64,000 nt of DNA from Algoriphagus sp. TR-M9 (GTDB taxonomy: Bacteria > Bacteroidota > Bacteroidia > Cytophagales > Cyclobacteriaceae): the NCBI RefSeq assembly GCF_027594545.1, contig NZ_CP115160.1, positions 2,923,001 to 2,987,000 of the forward strand. The letters run 5' to 3'. Position numbers and translations under genes: made by a program. The notes beneath the pieces were generated by a model, which was not told where the DNA came from, did not search any database, and saw only the letters and a list, made by a program, of their open reading frames with translations. Numbering within the stretch: position 1 is the stretch's first letter; each line of letters opens with the position of its first letter. Below, in pieces: positions 1 through 9,762 of this stretch.

Positions 1-93
1 TTCGTTTTTAGGATTGTCAGGATGGTTGATTGAAATATTCAAACCTTCCTTACTCACAAAGGAATTGCCTGGATGGTAAGTATTCTTAGGCAT
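1..93 (-). CDS. 5' part of an unidentified protein, cut by the window edge
   Basis: An open frame of 31 codons runs from an ATG at 93 to the window edge without a stop (it begins MPKNTYHPGNS). An in-frame TAA lies a few codons upstream, so the ATG is a plausible start. The fragment is too short to identify. It would lie downstream of, and co-directional with, the formate/nitrite-type channel gene, with about 70 bp between them. It could be a chance open frame. Confidence 0.35.
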   Translation of the reverse strand, partial: MPKNTYHPGNSFVSKEGLNISINHPDNPKNE

Positions 94-162
94 CAGGGTT
101 ACTTGTTAAAAAAACATCACTGAAGTTAATCTGACTAAAATAAAACAGTTTCTAAACTTAAC

Positions 163-1041
163 TCAGTTTTTCGAACTGATATTAAAGACAAATGCCCTAT
201 ACTTTAGCAAGGCCACAAAGATTGCCCCTCCGAAGGCATTGCCCAGTAGCGCTGTGCTTTGGAAGGATAAGTAATCCCATATAGAAATAGCCGGTGAACT
301 CAGCATCCCTGAAAACACCTCCACACTACCTATGATGCTATGGTGCAATCCTGTAAAGGACATCACTGCTGTAATCAAAAATATCATCACTATCCTACTG
401 ATGGTATCTCTGGATGAAGCCAGTAGCCAAGAGAGTAATCCCATTAACCAACCCGCAACTATAGCACTTACAAAAATAATCGGCAAATCGGCGTGTAACA
501 CATGACTGGCGATATCCACGACCACCTCCCTATCGAAGATACCCAAGTGGGGGCCCAGCCATAGCAGAATACCGGCCATTAGATAGCCACCCACTAAATT
601 CCCGGAGATCACAACGCCCCATAGCTTCAGCATACTGCCGATAGTTCGCTTTTTATTTAAAACCGGGAGCGTCAAGAGCGCCGTCTGTTCGGTGAATAGT
701 ATGCTTTGCCCCAGCACCACCAATATAAAACCCAGTGGATAAACCAATGACACGATCCGGATGATGGAGCTTTCGTCATACTTACCTATCAGAAAAAAAT
801 ACACCGAACAAATCATCAGGTAACTGAAGCCAATCTCTAGTCCTGCGGTCAATGAACTGGTAAACAAACTCCGGTAACTCTTGTCATAAGTCTCCAGCGC
901 ATCTGTAATCTGATCCCGCAAAATCTCTCCATGGGTTTTAGCCGAATCCTTACTTTTTGACTTAGACTTACGAAGTTCATTATCGATTTCCCGCTGCTTT
1001 TCAGCTTCTAGCTGCTCTTCAGTCTTTTCTTTTTTCCACAT
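163..1041 (-). CDS. formate/nitrite transporter (FNT) family channel
   Basis: The 292-residue protein has a charged, Lys/Glu-rich cytoplasmic N-terminus (about residues 1-55) followed by six hydrophobic segments (about 60-285). This is the layout of the FNT family (FocA/NirC/YfdC), pentameric inner-membrane channels for formate, nitrite or other small monovalent anions. Family-like features are the FTEQT stretch near residue 117, the GNLVGG turn near 150 and the GNAFGG turn near 270. The long charged N-terminus and the absence of formate- or nitrite-metabolism genes nearby favour the YfdC-like branch, whose substrate is poorly defined. Family assignment is firm; substrate is not. Confidence 0.85.
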   Translation of the reverse strand: MWKKEKTEEQLEAEKQREIDNELRKSKSKSKDSAKTHGEILRDQITDALETYDKSYRSLFTSSLTAGLEIGFSYLMICSVYFFLIGKYDESSIIRIVSLVYPLGFILVVLGQSILFTEQTALLTLPVLNKKRTIGSMLKLWGVVISGNLVGGYLMAGILLWLGPHLGIFDREVVVDIASHVLHADLPIIFVSAIVAGWLMGLLSWLLASSRDTISRIVMIFLITAVMSFTGLHHSIIGSVEVFSGMLSSPAISIWDYLSFQSTALLGNAFGGAIFVALLKYRAFVFNISSKN

Positions 1042-1495
1042 AGTTTGGATGGTGATTGGTTAATTCCCGAAGCGGTAATTTAACCCGGATTTTGCATTAG
1101 ATTTCGTTATGAGGGCAGTATTTGCAATATAATTAAGTAGTTTGGAGTCTTTTAAATAAATCAAAAACCACCTACGCCTTTCTCCCAGCAAAGCGACCAA
1201 AGCAATCTAAGTTTTGGAGGGTTTAAAAGAAGATTTTTTGATCTTACGGATACCGTCCTGCTAAATAAAGGAAAATAGGATACCGCAAAGGTTCAGTCAG
1301 TAATAAAAAAAATCGGATTATCCACAATTTTCCCTGTATCCTAAAGTCTTAGCTCACTCGGGCAAAAGTCAGATAACCGAAGCGGACTAATCCATAGGAT
1401 TAACCTAATTCTATCAGCTTTTATTTTTCCACTTTCGCCAAAGCTGATATGCATGAAACAGGCAAGTAAACCTCAAATACACAGAGGTTAACTTT
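1042..1495. other. 454-bp intergenic region
   Basis: This must hold the promoter of the minus-strand channel gene that starts at 1041. I see no convincing TAnnTTTG element, no strong terminator hairpin after the gene at 1496, and no open frame with family features. Confidence 0.5.
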
Positions 1496-2518
1496 CTAAT
1501 TCACTGTTCTGCAAGCGGATAGTATATTAATCGCAAATCGATTATCATCTTTCAAAATATCGAAAAACTCATTCAAAAAAGCATGCATATTGTCGATTTC
1601 CCGCTCATTAATCAAGGGCTGTAGATCATTCACAGCTTCAAGAAGCTGCTTTTCGTTAGCCAAATATTCCTGACGGATGGCCTGCATCATCGGCTCTTCC
1701 CTGCAATATCCCCGGTACAAGCGTTCCTTCACGGAGGATATCTCGAGCAAATTACTCACCTGCGAATAGGGCGGCATCACCAGCCCTGTCATGTCAAAAT
1801 CATAAGCCAGGGGAATCACTGAATCATCTTTCAGTCTCAGGATTTTCATGTTATGCTGATTTAGAGAAGACCAATCTGTGTTGCCAATCATGAACTGGAA
1901 ATAATCATGTCGAACCGCAGAACTATCCTCCAATAAAGTCCCAATCACCCTGGTATTTTCTAAAATCTCTGCATCAAACCGCTTTGCCACTTCATCATCA
2001 TCTTCGACTAAAAAGCCCAATAGCTGCACTGGCTCGCCTTTTTTATCATCCTCATTCAGAAAATTGATGCGTACCAATCGAGTCCGAAAGTAATGCTGAT
2101 TTACTAATTCATACATTTGATAACAAGCAAACTCCTTTGCTACAAAAGAATCCGCATTGGAGTTTTTGGCACAAGGAAAAACTATTTTCAGCTTTCGGTT
2201 TCCTTGCAAAATCGTTCCCTTTGCCTTCTTCTTTTTGATTTTCATTCGCAGCGGTGGGTAGAAGCAATTCTGCAATCGAAAATTCCCCCTCACCCTGAGT
2301 TCCACTTCCAAGGAATCCATACTACCTGATGAATTTTTGTACGCGAAAAAAGAGTCCATATAGGTGGAATCGTTGGTAAACTTGCGGAGATTCTTCACTG
2401 AAAACCCCATATTCACATCTAAAATCTCCTCATTATCAAAAAGTCTGGCTTCCTGCTTGGCATGTACAGAGAAAGTCAAGAAAATCAACCCACAAACCCA
2501 AAACAATAGCTTTTTCAT
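1496..2518 (-). CDS. exported protein with CotH-kinase-like features, function unknown
   Basis: I place the start at the ATG at 2518, because the protein then opens with a clean signal peptide (MKKLLFWVCGLIFLTFSVHA); an upstream in-frame ATG would add 33 residues before it. The mature part has about 320 residues. A stretch FMIGNTDWS...QHNMKIL, then PLAYDFD about 15 residues on, recalls the N-D and D-x-D layout of CotH-type atypical kinases. The N-terminal part contains a beta-rich segment (VELRVRGNFR, PLRMKIKKKK) also seen before the catalytic part of some CotH-like proteins. This similarity is by eye and weak. The gene stands alone, with 300 bp of non-coding sequence upstream. Confidence 0.6.
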   Translation of the reverse strand: MKKLLFWVCGLIFLTFSVHAKQEARLFDNEEILDVNMGFSVKNLRKFTNDSTYMDSFFAYKNSSGSMDSLEVELRVRGNFRLQNCFYPPLRMKIKKKKAKGTILQGNRKLKIVFPCAKNSNADSFVAKEFACYQMYELVNQHYFRTRLVRINFLNEDDKKGEPVQLLGFLVEDDDEVAKRFDAEILENTRVIGTLLEDSSAVRHDYFQFMIGNTDWSSLNQHNMKILRLKDDSVIPLAYDFDMTGLVMPPYSQVSNLLEISSVKERLYRGYCREEPMMQAIRQEYLANEKQLLEAVNDLQPLINEREIDNMHAFLNEFFDILKDDNRFAINILSACRTVN

Positions 2519-2818
2519 TTCACTAAAATTTATCCTTAAAAAAGAATGAAGCTGACTCCTGAAACATCTCCATCCGAACTTTGTCAATTTAAGGATAATG
2601 CAGTGATCTTTCCCCAATCCTTAAAAATACTGAATAATGAAGTCTCAAGATAACTGAGACTACGGCAAGATTGATATCCCTTTACGGTCTTATGCTGACT
2701 GCATCCAAAGTTCCTACCGGGATCCTAAGCCTGCATTGAAAAAGGCAATAACCTCTCTGTTGCACAAGGTTGAATAGGTACATTTTAACCACTGACCCAT
2801 GCAGCTGATTCCTAATCA

Positions 2819-3214
2819 CTACCTCTCCCTCGCTTCCCAGATCCTCATAAATAGCATATGCGCCATCCTCCTCGCATGTTCTTTGGCATAAGCCGCTACT
2901 TCTCCTTCAAAATACCGGTCAATCGTCCCAAACCAAAGCTCAAGCCAGTTTCCAAAATGCGCTTGCTCAATACTATTATCTACCTCGGCATCCACAGTTC
3001 TATGGACTTTGACCGGATTAAACTTACCCGCTCCCGGCCCGGTTTGCAGCAGGATCATTTCCCAGAAATCACTCAAATGAACCAAATGCGTGTCCCAATC
3101 TTTGACTACTCCATTGAAAATAGGACCAAGCAATTCATTCTTTCTGACTTGATCATAAAATCTCCTCACCAAAAAATCCACTTCTTTTCTAGACCTTATC
3201 TCCACTCTATCCAT
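2819..3214 (-). CDS. group III truncated haemoglobin
   Basis: A 131-residue all-helical protein of the usual group III truncated-globin length. It has the FYDQVRKNELLGPIFN stretch, the DWDTHLVHLSDFWEMILLQTG segment, and a proximal-histidine region around H86 (QAHFGNWLELW). Such globins bind O2, NO or related ligands in the cytoplasm; their physiological role is unsettled and NO or redox chemistry is often proposed. The gene starts 6 bp after the stop codon of the upstream phosphodiesterase-like gene, so the two are probably cotranscribed. Family assignment is strong; role is not known. Confidence 0.88.
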   Translation of the reverse strand: MDRVEIRSRKEVDFLVRRFYDQVRKNELLGPIFNGVVKDWDTHLVHLSDFWEMILLQTGPGAGKFNPVKVHRTVDAEVDNSIEQAHFGNWLELWFGTIDRYFEGEVAAYAKEHARRMAHMLFMRIWEARER

Positions 3215-3220
3215 AGCATT

Positions 3221-4465
3221 TCACTTTAAAATCGGCTCCAAAACTTCCAGTTTCCCATCAATATCCTTAGGAATCGGCAACCCCAGAATTTTACATATTA
3301 AGGGATACACGTGGATATTCTGAAAAGTTTCAATTTCCATTCCCGACTTGAATGCCGGGCCATTGGCATAAAATATCGCATGCATGTCCTTGTAAGCCGG
3401 ACTGTATCCATGTTCCCCAAAAACCTCGGTATCTAAGCGATCTGCATTCTCATTCAGGCGATTCAGCGTAGTCTCCCAAGCCAGGTAATAATCCCGATCT
3501 GGAATAATCAAAATATCCCCAATCCTGCTTTTGTACAGCAGATCCTGATAGTTTTCCTTATGATCTACATCTGTGATATGAATGGGCAGCGTGGACTTTT
3601 CCAATTGCTTGATTACTTTTTGCTTATCACTTGGATTCTCGAGGTATAGATGGGCCAAAGCTCCGTTATTTACCACCCTGGCCGGAATACCCTCAGTCAG
3701 CTCACTCAGGTTCAGGTAATTTCCCAAAGGCACTTCCATCATTCCATGATCGGAAACTATAATCACATTGATGTGCTCATCGTAGCTTTTCAAGCCCTCA
3801 AACAAAGCCCCCAATTCATAATCCAATTGCTTCAACCTAGCACCCAGCTGCTCATCGTTATTGGGCCCGTATCTATGCCCAATATCATCCATATCGGAGA
3901 AATATAGCGTAATCATACTCGGGCGCTTTTCCGCGGGCATTTCCAACCACTTAAACACTTCTGTCACCCGAGTCAGATTGCTCACCCTACCATCATAGGG
4001 ATAATAATAGCTGGGACGCACTCCCTGTACATCAGCCTCCGAACCCACAAAAAAATAACTTGCCGCCACCTGCTTGTTTTGCTCTGCCAGTACCCAAAGC
4101 GGTGTCCCTCCATACCAAGTGCCGTCTTGTACGATCTCGGTTTTGCCTATGCCATAGGTTTCATTCTTCTCCGGATCATAAAAAGAATTGTCCACCAATC
4201 CGTGATGCTCAGGTTTCATCCCAGTGGCGATGGTGTAGTGGTTTGGGAAAGTTTTACTCGGAAAAGAAGGCATCATACTCTCTGCCGCCACACCATTCTC
4301 GATGAACTTCTTCAGGTTTTCCGGTTGAAAACGCTCTACGTAATCGTATCGAAAACCATCGAGGGAAATCAAAATCACTATGGGTTTTTTATTTTTTTCC
4401 TGAGCCAAAGCAGCATTGGAAAATGCTAAAACAGCAAGTAGCAGTAGAGCATAAAATCTTTTCAT
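3221..4465 (-). CDS. ectonucleotide pyrophosphatase/phosphodiesterase (alkaline phosphatase superfamily)
   Basis: The 414-residue protein has a signal peptide ending near AQEKNKK. It shows the NPP-family order of metal and catalytic residues: ISLDGFRYDY (metal Asp at 36), PSKTFPNHYT (likely nucleophile Thr at 72), YFSDMDDIGHRYGP, VSDHGM, and a late GEHGYSP. NPP-type enzymes use two zinc ions to hydrolyse phosphodiester or pyrophosphate bonds of nucleotides or phospholipids, here in the periplasm. Length and order match bacterial NPPs. It is the first gene of a probable two-gene unit with the truncated globin. The exact substrate cannot be told from sequence. Confidence 0.88.
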   Translation of the reverse strand: MKRFYALLLLAVLAFSNAALAQEKNKKPIVILISLDGFRYDYVERFQPENLKKFIENGVAAESMMPSFPSKTFPNHYTIATGMKPEHHGLVDNSFYDPEKNETYGIGKTEIVQDGTWYGGTPLWVLAEQNKQVAASYFFVGSEADVQGVRPSYYYPYDGRVSNLTRVTEVFKWLEMPAEKRPSMITLYFSDMDDIGHRYGPNNDEQLGARLKQLDYELGALFEGLKSYDEHINVIIVSDHGMMEVPLGNYLNLSELTEGIPARVVNNGALAHLYLENPSDKQKVIKQLEKSTLPIHITDVDHKENYQDLLYKSRIGDILIIPDRDYYLAWETTLNRLNENADRLDTEVFGEHGYSPAYKDMHAIFYANGPAFKSGMEIETFQNIHVYPLICKILGLPIPKDIDGKLEVLEPILK

Positions 4466-4677
4466 CTGTTTATTATTCGTCTAGTAAAGGCCATAACCTG
4501 TCTCGTGAAGAAGGATACGGGATGGAAGGTGGCTCCATGGATAATCATCCAGCTGCATGTCGCCTCCGAGGTACTCGATTTCATAGCATAAAATTTCCCC
4601 AAAAATACCTGCTTAAGTTTTGGCAAGCAATCCAACTTCCACTTATAACAGTTTGGTAACCTCCTGCAAATCCTACT

Positions 4678-5526
4678 CTACTGCCCGAAATAGGAATGAT
4701 CCTCCAACCAGTCTTTCAATCGGTCTGGCCAATGCTGAATACTGACGAACTCTGAGCGAAAGCCCATATTGAAGGCATGCTCATCTTTGGAATAAAGATG
4801 CAATTCCACATCTGCTCCTGCTTTGCGATAAGCCAGCATGGTCTCCACTACAGTGTCCGAGCAGCACTCATCTTTATTCGCGGCCACAAGGAATGCCGGC
4901 GGGGCGTCTTTTGCAACGGATTCCGGCGTCCCTAGAGGTCCCGGGTAAACTTGAATCTGAAAATTTGGCTGAGCAGCAAAGCGATCTACCGGATCGCTTG
5001 CATCAGGTTTACCAGGATTGGCATCATAAGCCACCCAATTCACCACCTCTCCTCCTGCCGAGAAGCCCATGATCCCCACTCGATCTGGGTCAACCTTCCA
5101 AGCTTCGGCATTTGCCCGGACCATACGCATGGCACGTATGACATCCTGAGTAGGATGGGACGCATCATACGGGGAGTTTTCTTCGCGAAACAACCTGTAT
5201 TTCAATACCCCCACAGTCAGACCTAGCTCATTGAGAAATTTAGCAGGAGCAACCCCCTCTCCATTGTAACCCAAATTCCTAAAACCTCCACCTGGGCAAA
5301 TCAAAATGAATGCTCCATTCGGGTTTTCTGGCTTGAATAGGGTAATACTGGGATTATGGATATTTCTCACCCACCAATCCTGGGCTAGCTCTGGCTCATC
5401 TTTTCGTTCTTCAAAACCAGGTGCACCGTTTTCCCACAGGTAAATTTTCTCTCCGCTTTGCTGCGCAAAAACAGTACTGCATAGGCATAGAAGCAGCATT
5501 AAAGACAATGGATAAAACTTCATCAT
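4678..5526 (-). CDS. secreted alpha/beta hydrolase, acetyl-xylan-esterase-like
   Basis: A 282-residue protein with a signal peptide (MMKFYPLSLMLLLCLCSTVFA) and an alpha/beta hydrolase core. It has the oxyanion-hole motif CPGGGFRNL, the nucleophile elbow GFSAGG, a late Asp in ANKDE and a His in DEHAFNMG. This order is that of BD-FAE/Axe2-like esterases that deacetylate plant or algal polysaccharides. It resembles the esterase at 23912-24826, suggesting paralogues. The gene stands alone. The start is the first or second of two adjacent ATG codons. Esterase activity is likely; the substrate is inferred from family only. Confidence 0.82.
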   Translation of the reverse strand: MMKFYPLSLMLLLCLCSTVFAQQSGEKIYLWENGAPGFEERKDEPELAQDWWVRNIHNPSITLFKPENPNGAFILICPGGGFRNLGYNGEGVAPAKFLNELGLTVGVLKYRLFREENSPYDASHPTQDVIRAMRMVRANAEAWKVDPDRVGIMGFSAGGEVVNWVAYDANPGKPDASDPVDRFAAQPNFQIQVYPGPLGTPESVAKDAPPAFLVAANKDECCSDTVVETMLAYRKAGADVELHLYSKDEHAFNMGFRSEFVSIQHWPDRLKDWLEDHSYFGQ

Positions 5527-5730
5527 AGGTAGAATGGGTTATGGGCTATTTCACTACAAAATTGACCACTCAAACTACCATTTTTCTTGTAAAAACAACT
5601 TGATTCTCTCCCTTTACTCCACAGTTTCGGGAATATTTTCCCTTCATAGACTTCGCAAAACAGGTCCATTTGCTCCAAAAAGCAGTTGGTACACCTATTG
5701 GAATGAAGAGCTCATCAAACAACTCAAACT

Positions 5731-6408
5731 ATGAAAACGACCAACAAACTTTTAGCAACGGCATTAATTTCTTCCATCACCCTTGGGGGTATTAGTTGCA
5801 AATCTAGTAATGCCGTAAAAGGCGGTGCCATAGGAGGTGCCGCAGGAGGAGTTCTAGGTGGAGTCATTGCCGGAAAAGACAATACCGCCGTAGGTGTATT
5901 GATAGGGTCTGCCATAGGTGGATCTGCGGGTGCAATCATCGGAAATGAAATGGACAAGGCAGCCGAGGAACTTCAGCGCGACCTGGAGGGAGCAGAGGTG
6001 GAGCGTGTAGGAGAAGGAATAAAAATCACCTTTGATTCCGGCCTGATGTTCCCGGTAGATCAAGCCGAACTAAATGCAGCCTCTAGGCAAAACCTGGCGG
6101 AATTATCAGAAACCTTACAGAAATACGAGGAAACCAACATACTCGTAGAAGGGCATACGGACAATACCGGTTCGGAAGATTACAACATGAAATTAGCTGA
6201 AAGAAGAGCCTATTCCGTAGAAGATTTCCTGACTTCCAATGGCATCGCTAAGAAGAGACTGGAAATCACTGCCTATGGTGAAATGCAACCCACTGCTACT
6301 AACCAAACGGAAGCTGGGAGACAGCAAAACCGCCGGGTGGAAGTGGCCATCTACGCCAATAAAAAAATGCAGCGAATGGCTGAACGAGGTGAACTGGGAG
6401 AAGAATAA
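5731..6408 (+). CDS. OmpA-family lipoprotein with glycine-zipper segment
   Basis: A 225-residue protein with a lipoprotein signal (lipobox Cys at about residue 23, GGISCKSS). A glycine-zipper segment follows (repeated GGAIGGAAGG-type runs, residues 30-75), then an OmpA C-like peptidoglycan-binding domain (about 105-215) with the signature VEGHTDNTGS, LAERRAYSVEDFL and GRQQNRRVEVAI. It probably anchors the outer membrane to peptidoglycan. A rho-independent terminator follows directly at 6439. It is similar in architecture to YiaD-type lipoproteins. Confidence 0.9.
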   Translation: MKTTNKLLATALISSITLGGISCKSSNAVKGGAIGGAAGGVLGGVIAGKDNTAVGVLIGSAIGGSAGAIIGNEMDKAAEELQRDLEGAEVERVGEGIKITFDSGLMFPVDQAELNAASRQNLAELSETLQKYEETNILVEGHTDNTGSEDYNMKLAERRAYSVEDFLTSNGIAKKRLEITAYGEMQPTATNQTEAGRQQNRRVEVAIYANKKMQRMAERGELGEE

Positions 6409-6438
6409 ATCTCCACACAAGCCCTTTTTATTGTTCAA

Positions 6439-6467
6439 AAGGCGACCAATACGGTCGTCTTTTTTTA
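6439..6467. terminator. bidirectional rho-independent terminator
   Basis: The stem GGCGACC-AATAC-GGTCGTC is followed by seven T on the + strand and preceded by four A, so it can serve both the + strand lipoprotein gene and the converging minus-strand TPR gene, whose stop codon overlaps the T run. Confidence 0.8.
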
Positions 6468-8825
6468 ATTTTCACTCAATAAATTCTGGTAATACTTCAT
6501 CCGCTCTTCATTACCCACGGCTCTATTGAGCAGCATCAGATTACTCAGCACACCTCTGTTTGACCCATATTGCAAGGCATTCTCATAGGCTGTAATAGCC
6601 TCAGATTCTTTACGCTGCACAATCAGAGATGCCCCTAAGTTCGTGTAAGCAGAGAAAAAATCATCCGGACCGGCAGCGATGGCCTCTTTGAAATACTGCT
6701 CAGCCAGCGGGTAATTTTTGTCTTTATAGAATGCAATAGTTCCCAGGTTGGTCATCACCACCGCGTTACTAGCCTCTATATCATAAGACTGGAGAAATTT
6801 CGCCTTTGCCCCTAGGGTGTCTTTCAGCTCCAGAAGTGACTTACCATACGCTGCAAAGTAGGTCGGGTACTTCTCCGCACTGCCATAGTCTGGATAATTT
6901 GGCTCCACTGATTTATAATTTTCCACGGCCTCAGCATAGTTGTTCTTTTTGAAGGCATCATTCCCTGCCTTCATATCCATCTGAAAGGCCACCTCAGCTA
7001 TATCCACGCCCTCTGCATACTTGGCCGCATTTTCCTTATCCCCTACTTTGGTATATAAATAGGCCAGATATTTCCTCACTTCCTCTTTATCTTCCTGCTC
7101 CAAGGACTTTTCGAATGCAGCTATCCCCTTTTGGTATTGATCAGATTGTATATAGGTCAAACCCAGATTGATATAGGTCGCAGCTAGATTTGGATCATCT
7201 GTTTTTAAGCTTCGCAAATACAATTCTTCAGCTTTGTTATATTTACCTTGGTCGTAAGAGAGGGAAGCATATTTAAACCATCCATAATGTTTATTCGGAT
7301 TTCGTCTTACACTACGTTGCAGCACGTCGTAGGCTCTGGCCGTATCCTTCATCCCGATCAGCACTTCTGCCAGTGTGTTGAGGTACTGGGGAACCAAAGT
7401 GTCTTTTCCCAAAATCCCAAACATACGGTCATATTCCCTGACCGATTCCTCGAAATAATCAAAGGCTGAATCCGGAGCGGTCTTCTCGATGGACTTCCCT
7501 TTTAGCCTAAGTTCTTCTGCATACATCATGTGTGTCCTCCAGCTATTTGGAGCAGTCTGCACACCGGATTTTGCCAGGGTAAGTGAGTCTTTCCAAGCTT
7601 TACTTCTAGCTATGGTTTTCCAGGAAAAAGCCAACAAAACGGGAACCAAAACCAACAGCATGACAGGCCCCACTTTCTCGACCTTCATCCACAAAAGCAG
7701 GCGATACAAGCCATAAACCACTACTAGACAAAAGGCCAAAGAGGGAATAAACTGGAATCGCTCGCCGAGATTGGAACCTATAATCAATGCATCTGTGAGA
7801 TTCGCGAAAATGGAAAAAGTGGCGAAATAAAACAGAATCCCAAAACTGAATAAACTTCTATTTTTAAAACCTTTCACGGCAAAATATATCAGTGACCCGA
7901 AGAGCAGCAAACTCAACCAGACCACAGGGTTTGCAAAGGTTTGGATTTTCAGTTGACTGAAGGAATAATCCCATGACAAGGGATGCGGAAACACCAACAG
8001 CTTTACATATTCCAGATAAATATATAGGTTAGTAGCTAGTCGCTCCCCACCTTCTGCTTGATAGAGAATAGAGTTAATGATAGAGTTATAAGTAGTGGCT
8101 GCATCGTCTAGGACTACGCTTCGAAAAACCATATAGATCACAGCCGGCACCACAAAAGGAACCAGATGCTTCAGAGAATCAATCCATGATCTTCTCAGGA
8201 TAAAGTAGCTCAGCAAAAACACCACGGCGATGAAGGTGATTGTCTCTTCCTTAGAAATCAAGGACATAAAAAACAAAAGCCCAACTCCAATCCCATAAGG
8301 CAAGCGGAGTTTTTCAGCTTTGGTAAACCAAAGTAAAACCGCAGAAAAGCCGAATAAGGAGGCCAATAAAGTATCCCGGCTTTTCACAGAAGCCACTACC
8401 TCTGTATGAATGGGGTGAACGGCATAAAGAACCAATATCAATAAAGCTATATAAGCCGGAAGATGCCTCTTAGCTATAATTTTGTGCAACAAAAAACCTA
8501 AAACCAGCAACACCAAAAAATAGAGCAACACATTGGCTACATGACCATTGGCAGCATCAAACTCACCAAAAACCGCATACTCTACCGCAAAAGTCAGCAG
8601 GGTAAAGGGTCTATAAATACTGGTGTTCACTGGATTGATCTGGATGAAATTCATCGAGCCGTACCGGAATAGTTCCGTCCACTCATCCAGTCCTTTTTGG
8701 GTCACCCTATTGAAGTAAGCATAGATGCCGTCATCGCCGGTGTACCCATAATTATACGTTTGTGCATAAAGTGCTGCACCTAGAAAAGCAATCAAAAAAA
8801 TCCAATAAACAGGTTTTAACTTCAT
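6465..8825 (-). CDS. polytopic membrane protein with C-terminal TPR repeats (TMTC-like)
   Basis: The 786-residue protein has about eleven hydrophobic helices in residues 1-400, then tetratricopeptide repeats from about 410 to the end (for example AATYINLGLTYIQSDQYQKGIAAFEKSL, given here as separate helices of one repeat). Near the N-terminus, YTGDDGIYAYFN followed by YRPFTLLTFA is the acidic loop and helix pattern seen in TMTC/GT-C-fold O-mannosyltransferase-like proteins. A GT-C glycosyltransferase role in the inner membrane with extracytoplasmic TPRs is therefore plausible but unproven. It stands alone and converges on the OmpA lipoprotein gene. Start choice is supported by an immediate signal-anchor helix. 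Confidence 0.78.
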   Translation of the reverse strand: MKLKPVYWIFLIAFLGAALYAQTYNYGYTGDDGIYAYFNRVTQKGLDEWTELFRYGSMNFIQINPVNTSIYRPFTLLTFAVEYAVFGEFDAANGHVANVLLYFLVLLVLGFLLHKIIAKRHLPAYIALLILVLYAVHPIHTEVVASVKSRDTLLASLFGFSAVLLWFTKAEKLRLPYGIGVGLLFFMSLISKEETITFIAVVFLLSYFILRRSWIDSLKHLVPFVVPAVIYMVFRSVVLDDAATTYNSIINSILYQAEGGERLATNLYIYLEYVKLLVFPHPLSWDYSFSQLKIQTFANPVVWLSLLLFGSLIYFAVKGFKNRSLFSFGILFYFATFSIFANLTDALIIGSNLGERFQFIPSLAFCLVVVYGLYRLLLWMKVEKVGPVMLLVLVPVLLAFSWKTIARSKAWKDSLTLAKSGVQTAPNSWRTHMMYAEELRLKGKSIEKTAPDSAFDYFEESVREYDRMFGILGKDTLVPQYLNTLAEVLIGMKDTARAYDVLQRSVRRNPNKHYGWFKYASLSYDQGKYNKAEELYLRSLKTDDPNLAATYINLGLTYIQSDQYQKGIAAFEKSLEQEDKEEVRKYLAYLYTKVGDKENAAKYAEGVDIAEVAFQMDMKAGNDAFKKNNYAEAVENYKSVEPNYPDYGSAEKYPTYFAAYGKSLLELKDTLGAKAKFLQSYDIEASNAVVMTNLGTIAFYKDKNYPLAEQYFKEAIAAGPDDFFSAYTNLGASLIVQRKESEAITAYENALQYGSNRGVLSNLMLLNRAVGNEERMKYYQNLLSEN

Positions 8826-8923
8826 TCTGAAAGGGTGTTGTTTTTTTTGAAAATTAGGGAAAAAATCAAAATGAACACAGTCTTTCGGTAATCGAAGAAA
8901 TCCAATTTAAAATCCAACCGCTT

Positions 8924-9367
8924 TCAACCCATCCCCAATAGAGGCAAATGCTTAACCCGATGATATGTCAAGGCTGCCTTGATACACTGCCTCAGCTCCT
9001 GCGCAGGAATTTCATCCTCCAGAGAAAAAAGGATCGCCCTATTCCCTTCGAAGGAAAATAGTCCCTCGAATGCCAGGCGAAAAGTAGGTACAAGCTTACT
9101 GGTACACTTGAAATACATGGCATAATGATGGGGATTTTTGGCTTTCCAATCCATCCTAAGCGTACTACCTTGCTTGGTCAGGTAACTGGGTTCACCCCAT
9201 TTCAGAGTTTCCTCGATTCGTGCCAAACCTGGGATTTCTCCAGCAGCTTCCAGTACCAAAGCTCTCAAATCATACATTTTAGCCTGGACAAAGACCGGAT
9301 AGGCCTGAAAGACCTCTTTTACCCTAGGGTCGGAAACCACTTCAAAATCAGTATTTACCATCATCAA
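8924..9367 (-). CDS. DUF1801-family protein
   Basis: A 147-residue soluble protein of the DUF1801 (YdhG-like) fold, recognised from [21 protein letters not shown] and HYAMYFKC. The family has no settled function; some members are linked to metal or frataxin-like folds. The ATG overlaps the stop of the upstream GlcG-type gene by 4 bases (ATGA), so the two are translated from one message. Three consecutive ATG-like codons at the start leave the exact first residue uncertain by one or two codons. Confidence 0.82.
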   Translation of the reverse strand: MMMVNTDFEVVSDPRVKEVFQAYPVFVQAKMYDLRALVLEAAGEIPGLARIEETLKWGEPSYLTKQGSTLRMDWKAKNPHHYAMYFKCTSKLVPTFRLAFEGLFSFEGNRAILFSLEDEIPAQELRQCIKAALTYHRVKHLPLLGMG

Positions 9368-9762
9368 ATCGCACTCGCACCGGCATCTGCCACTTCATGA
9401 TCATTTTCTACCGTACTTCCGCTCACACCGATAGCTCCGATGATTTCTCCTTTCTTGTTTTTGATGGGGATTCCTCCTGGAAAAGAAATCAGGCCTCCAT
9501 TGGAATGCTCAATGTTATAGAGCGGCCCTCCAGGCTGAGATAAGCCTCCGATTAGTCCGGTATTCATATCAAAAAACCTGGCTGTTTTGGCTTTCTTGAT
9601 AGCAATATCCAAAGATCCCAGCCAGGCCCCATCCATACGTGCAAAAGCCACCAGATTTGCTCCGGCATCCACCACTGCGATGTTCATTTTGGTATCTAGT
9701 TTTCCAGCCTTTTTCTTGGCATGGACAATTGCTTTTTCTGCTTGTTCCAGTGAAATCGTCAT
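9364..9762 (-). CDS. GlcG/HbpS-family haem-binding-like protein
   Basis: A 132-residue protein of the GlcG/HbpS (haem-degrading, PF03928) family. It has the N-terminal helix with [32 protein letters not shown], the glycine-rich SFPGGIPIK and the C-terminal [21 protein letters not shown], which together span the usual whole-family length. Members bind haem, cobalamin or small molecules, or act as accessory units of dehydratases. No signal peptide is present, so it is cytoplasmic. It is the first gene of a pair with the DUF1801 gene. Confidence 0.85.
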   Translation of the reverse strand: MTISLEQAEKAIVHAKKKAGKLDTKMNIAVVDAGANLVAFARMDGAWLGSLDIAIKKAKTARFFDMNTGLIGGLSQPGGPLYNIEHSNGGLISFPGGIPIKNKKGEIIGAIGVSGSTVENDHEVADAGASAI

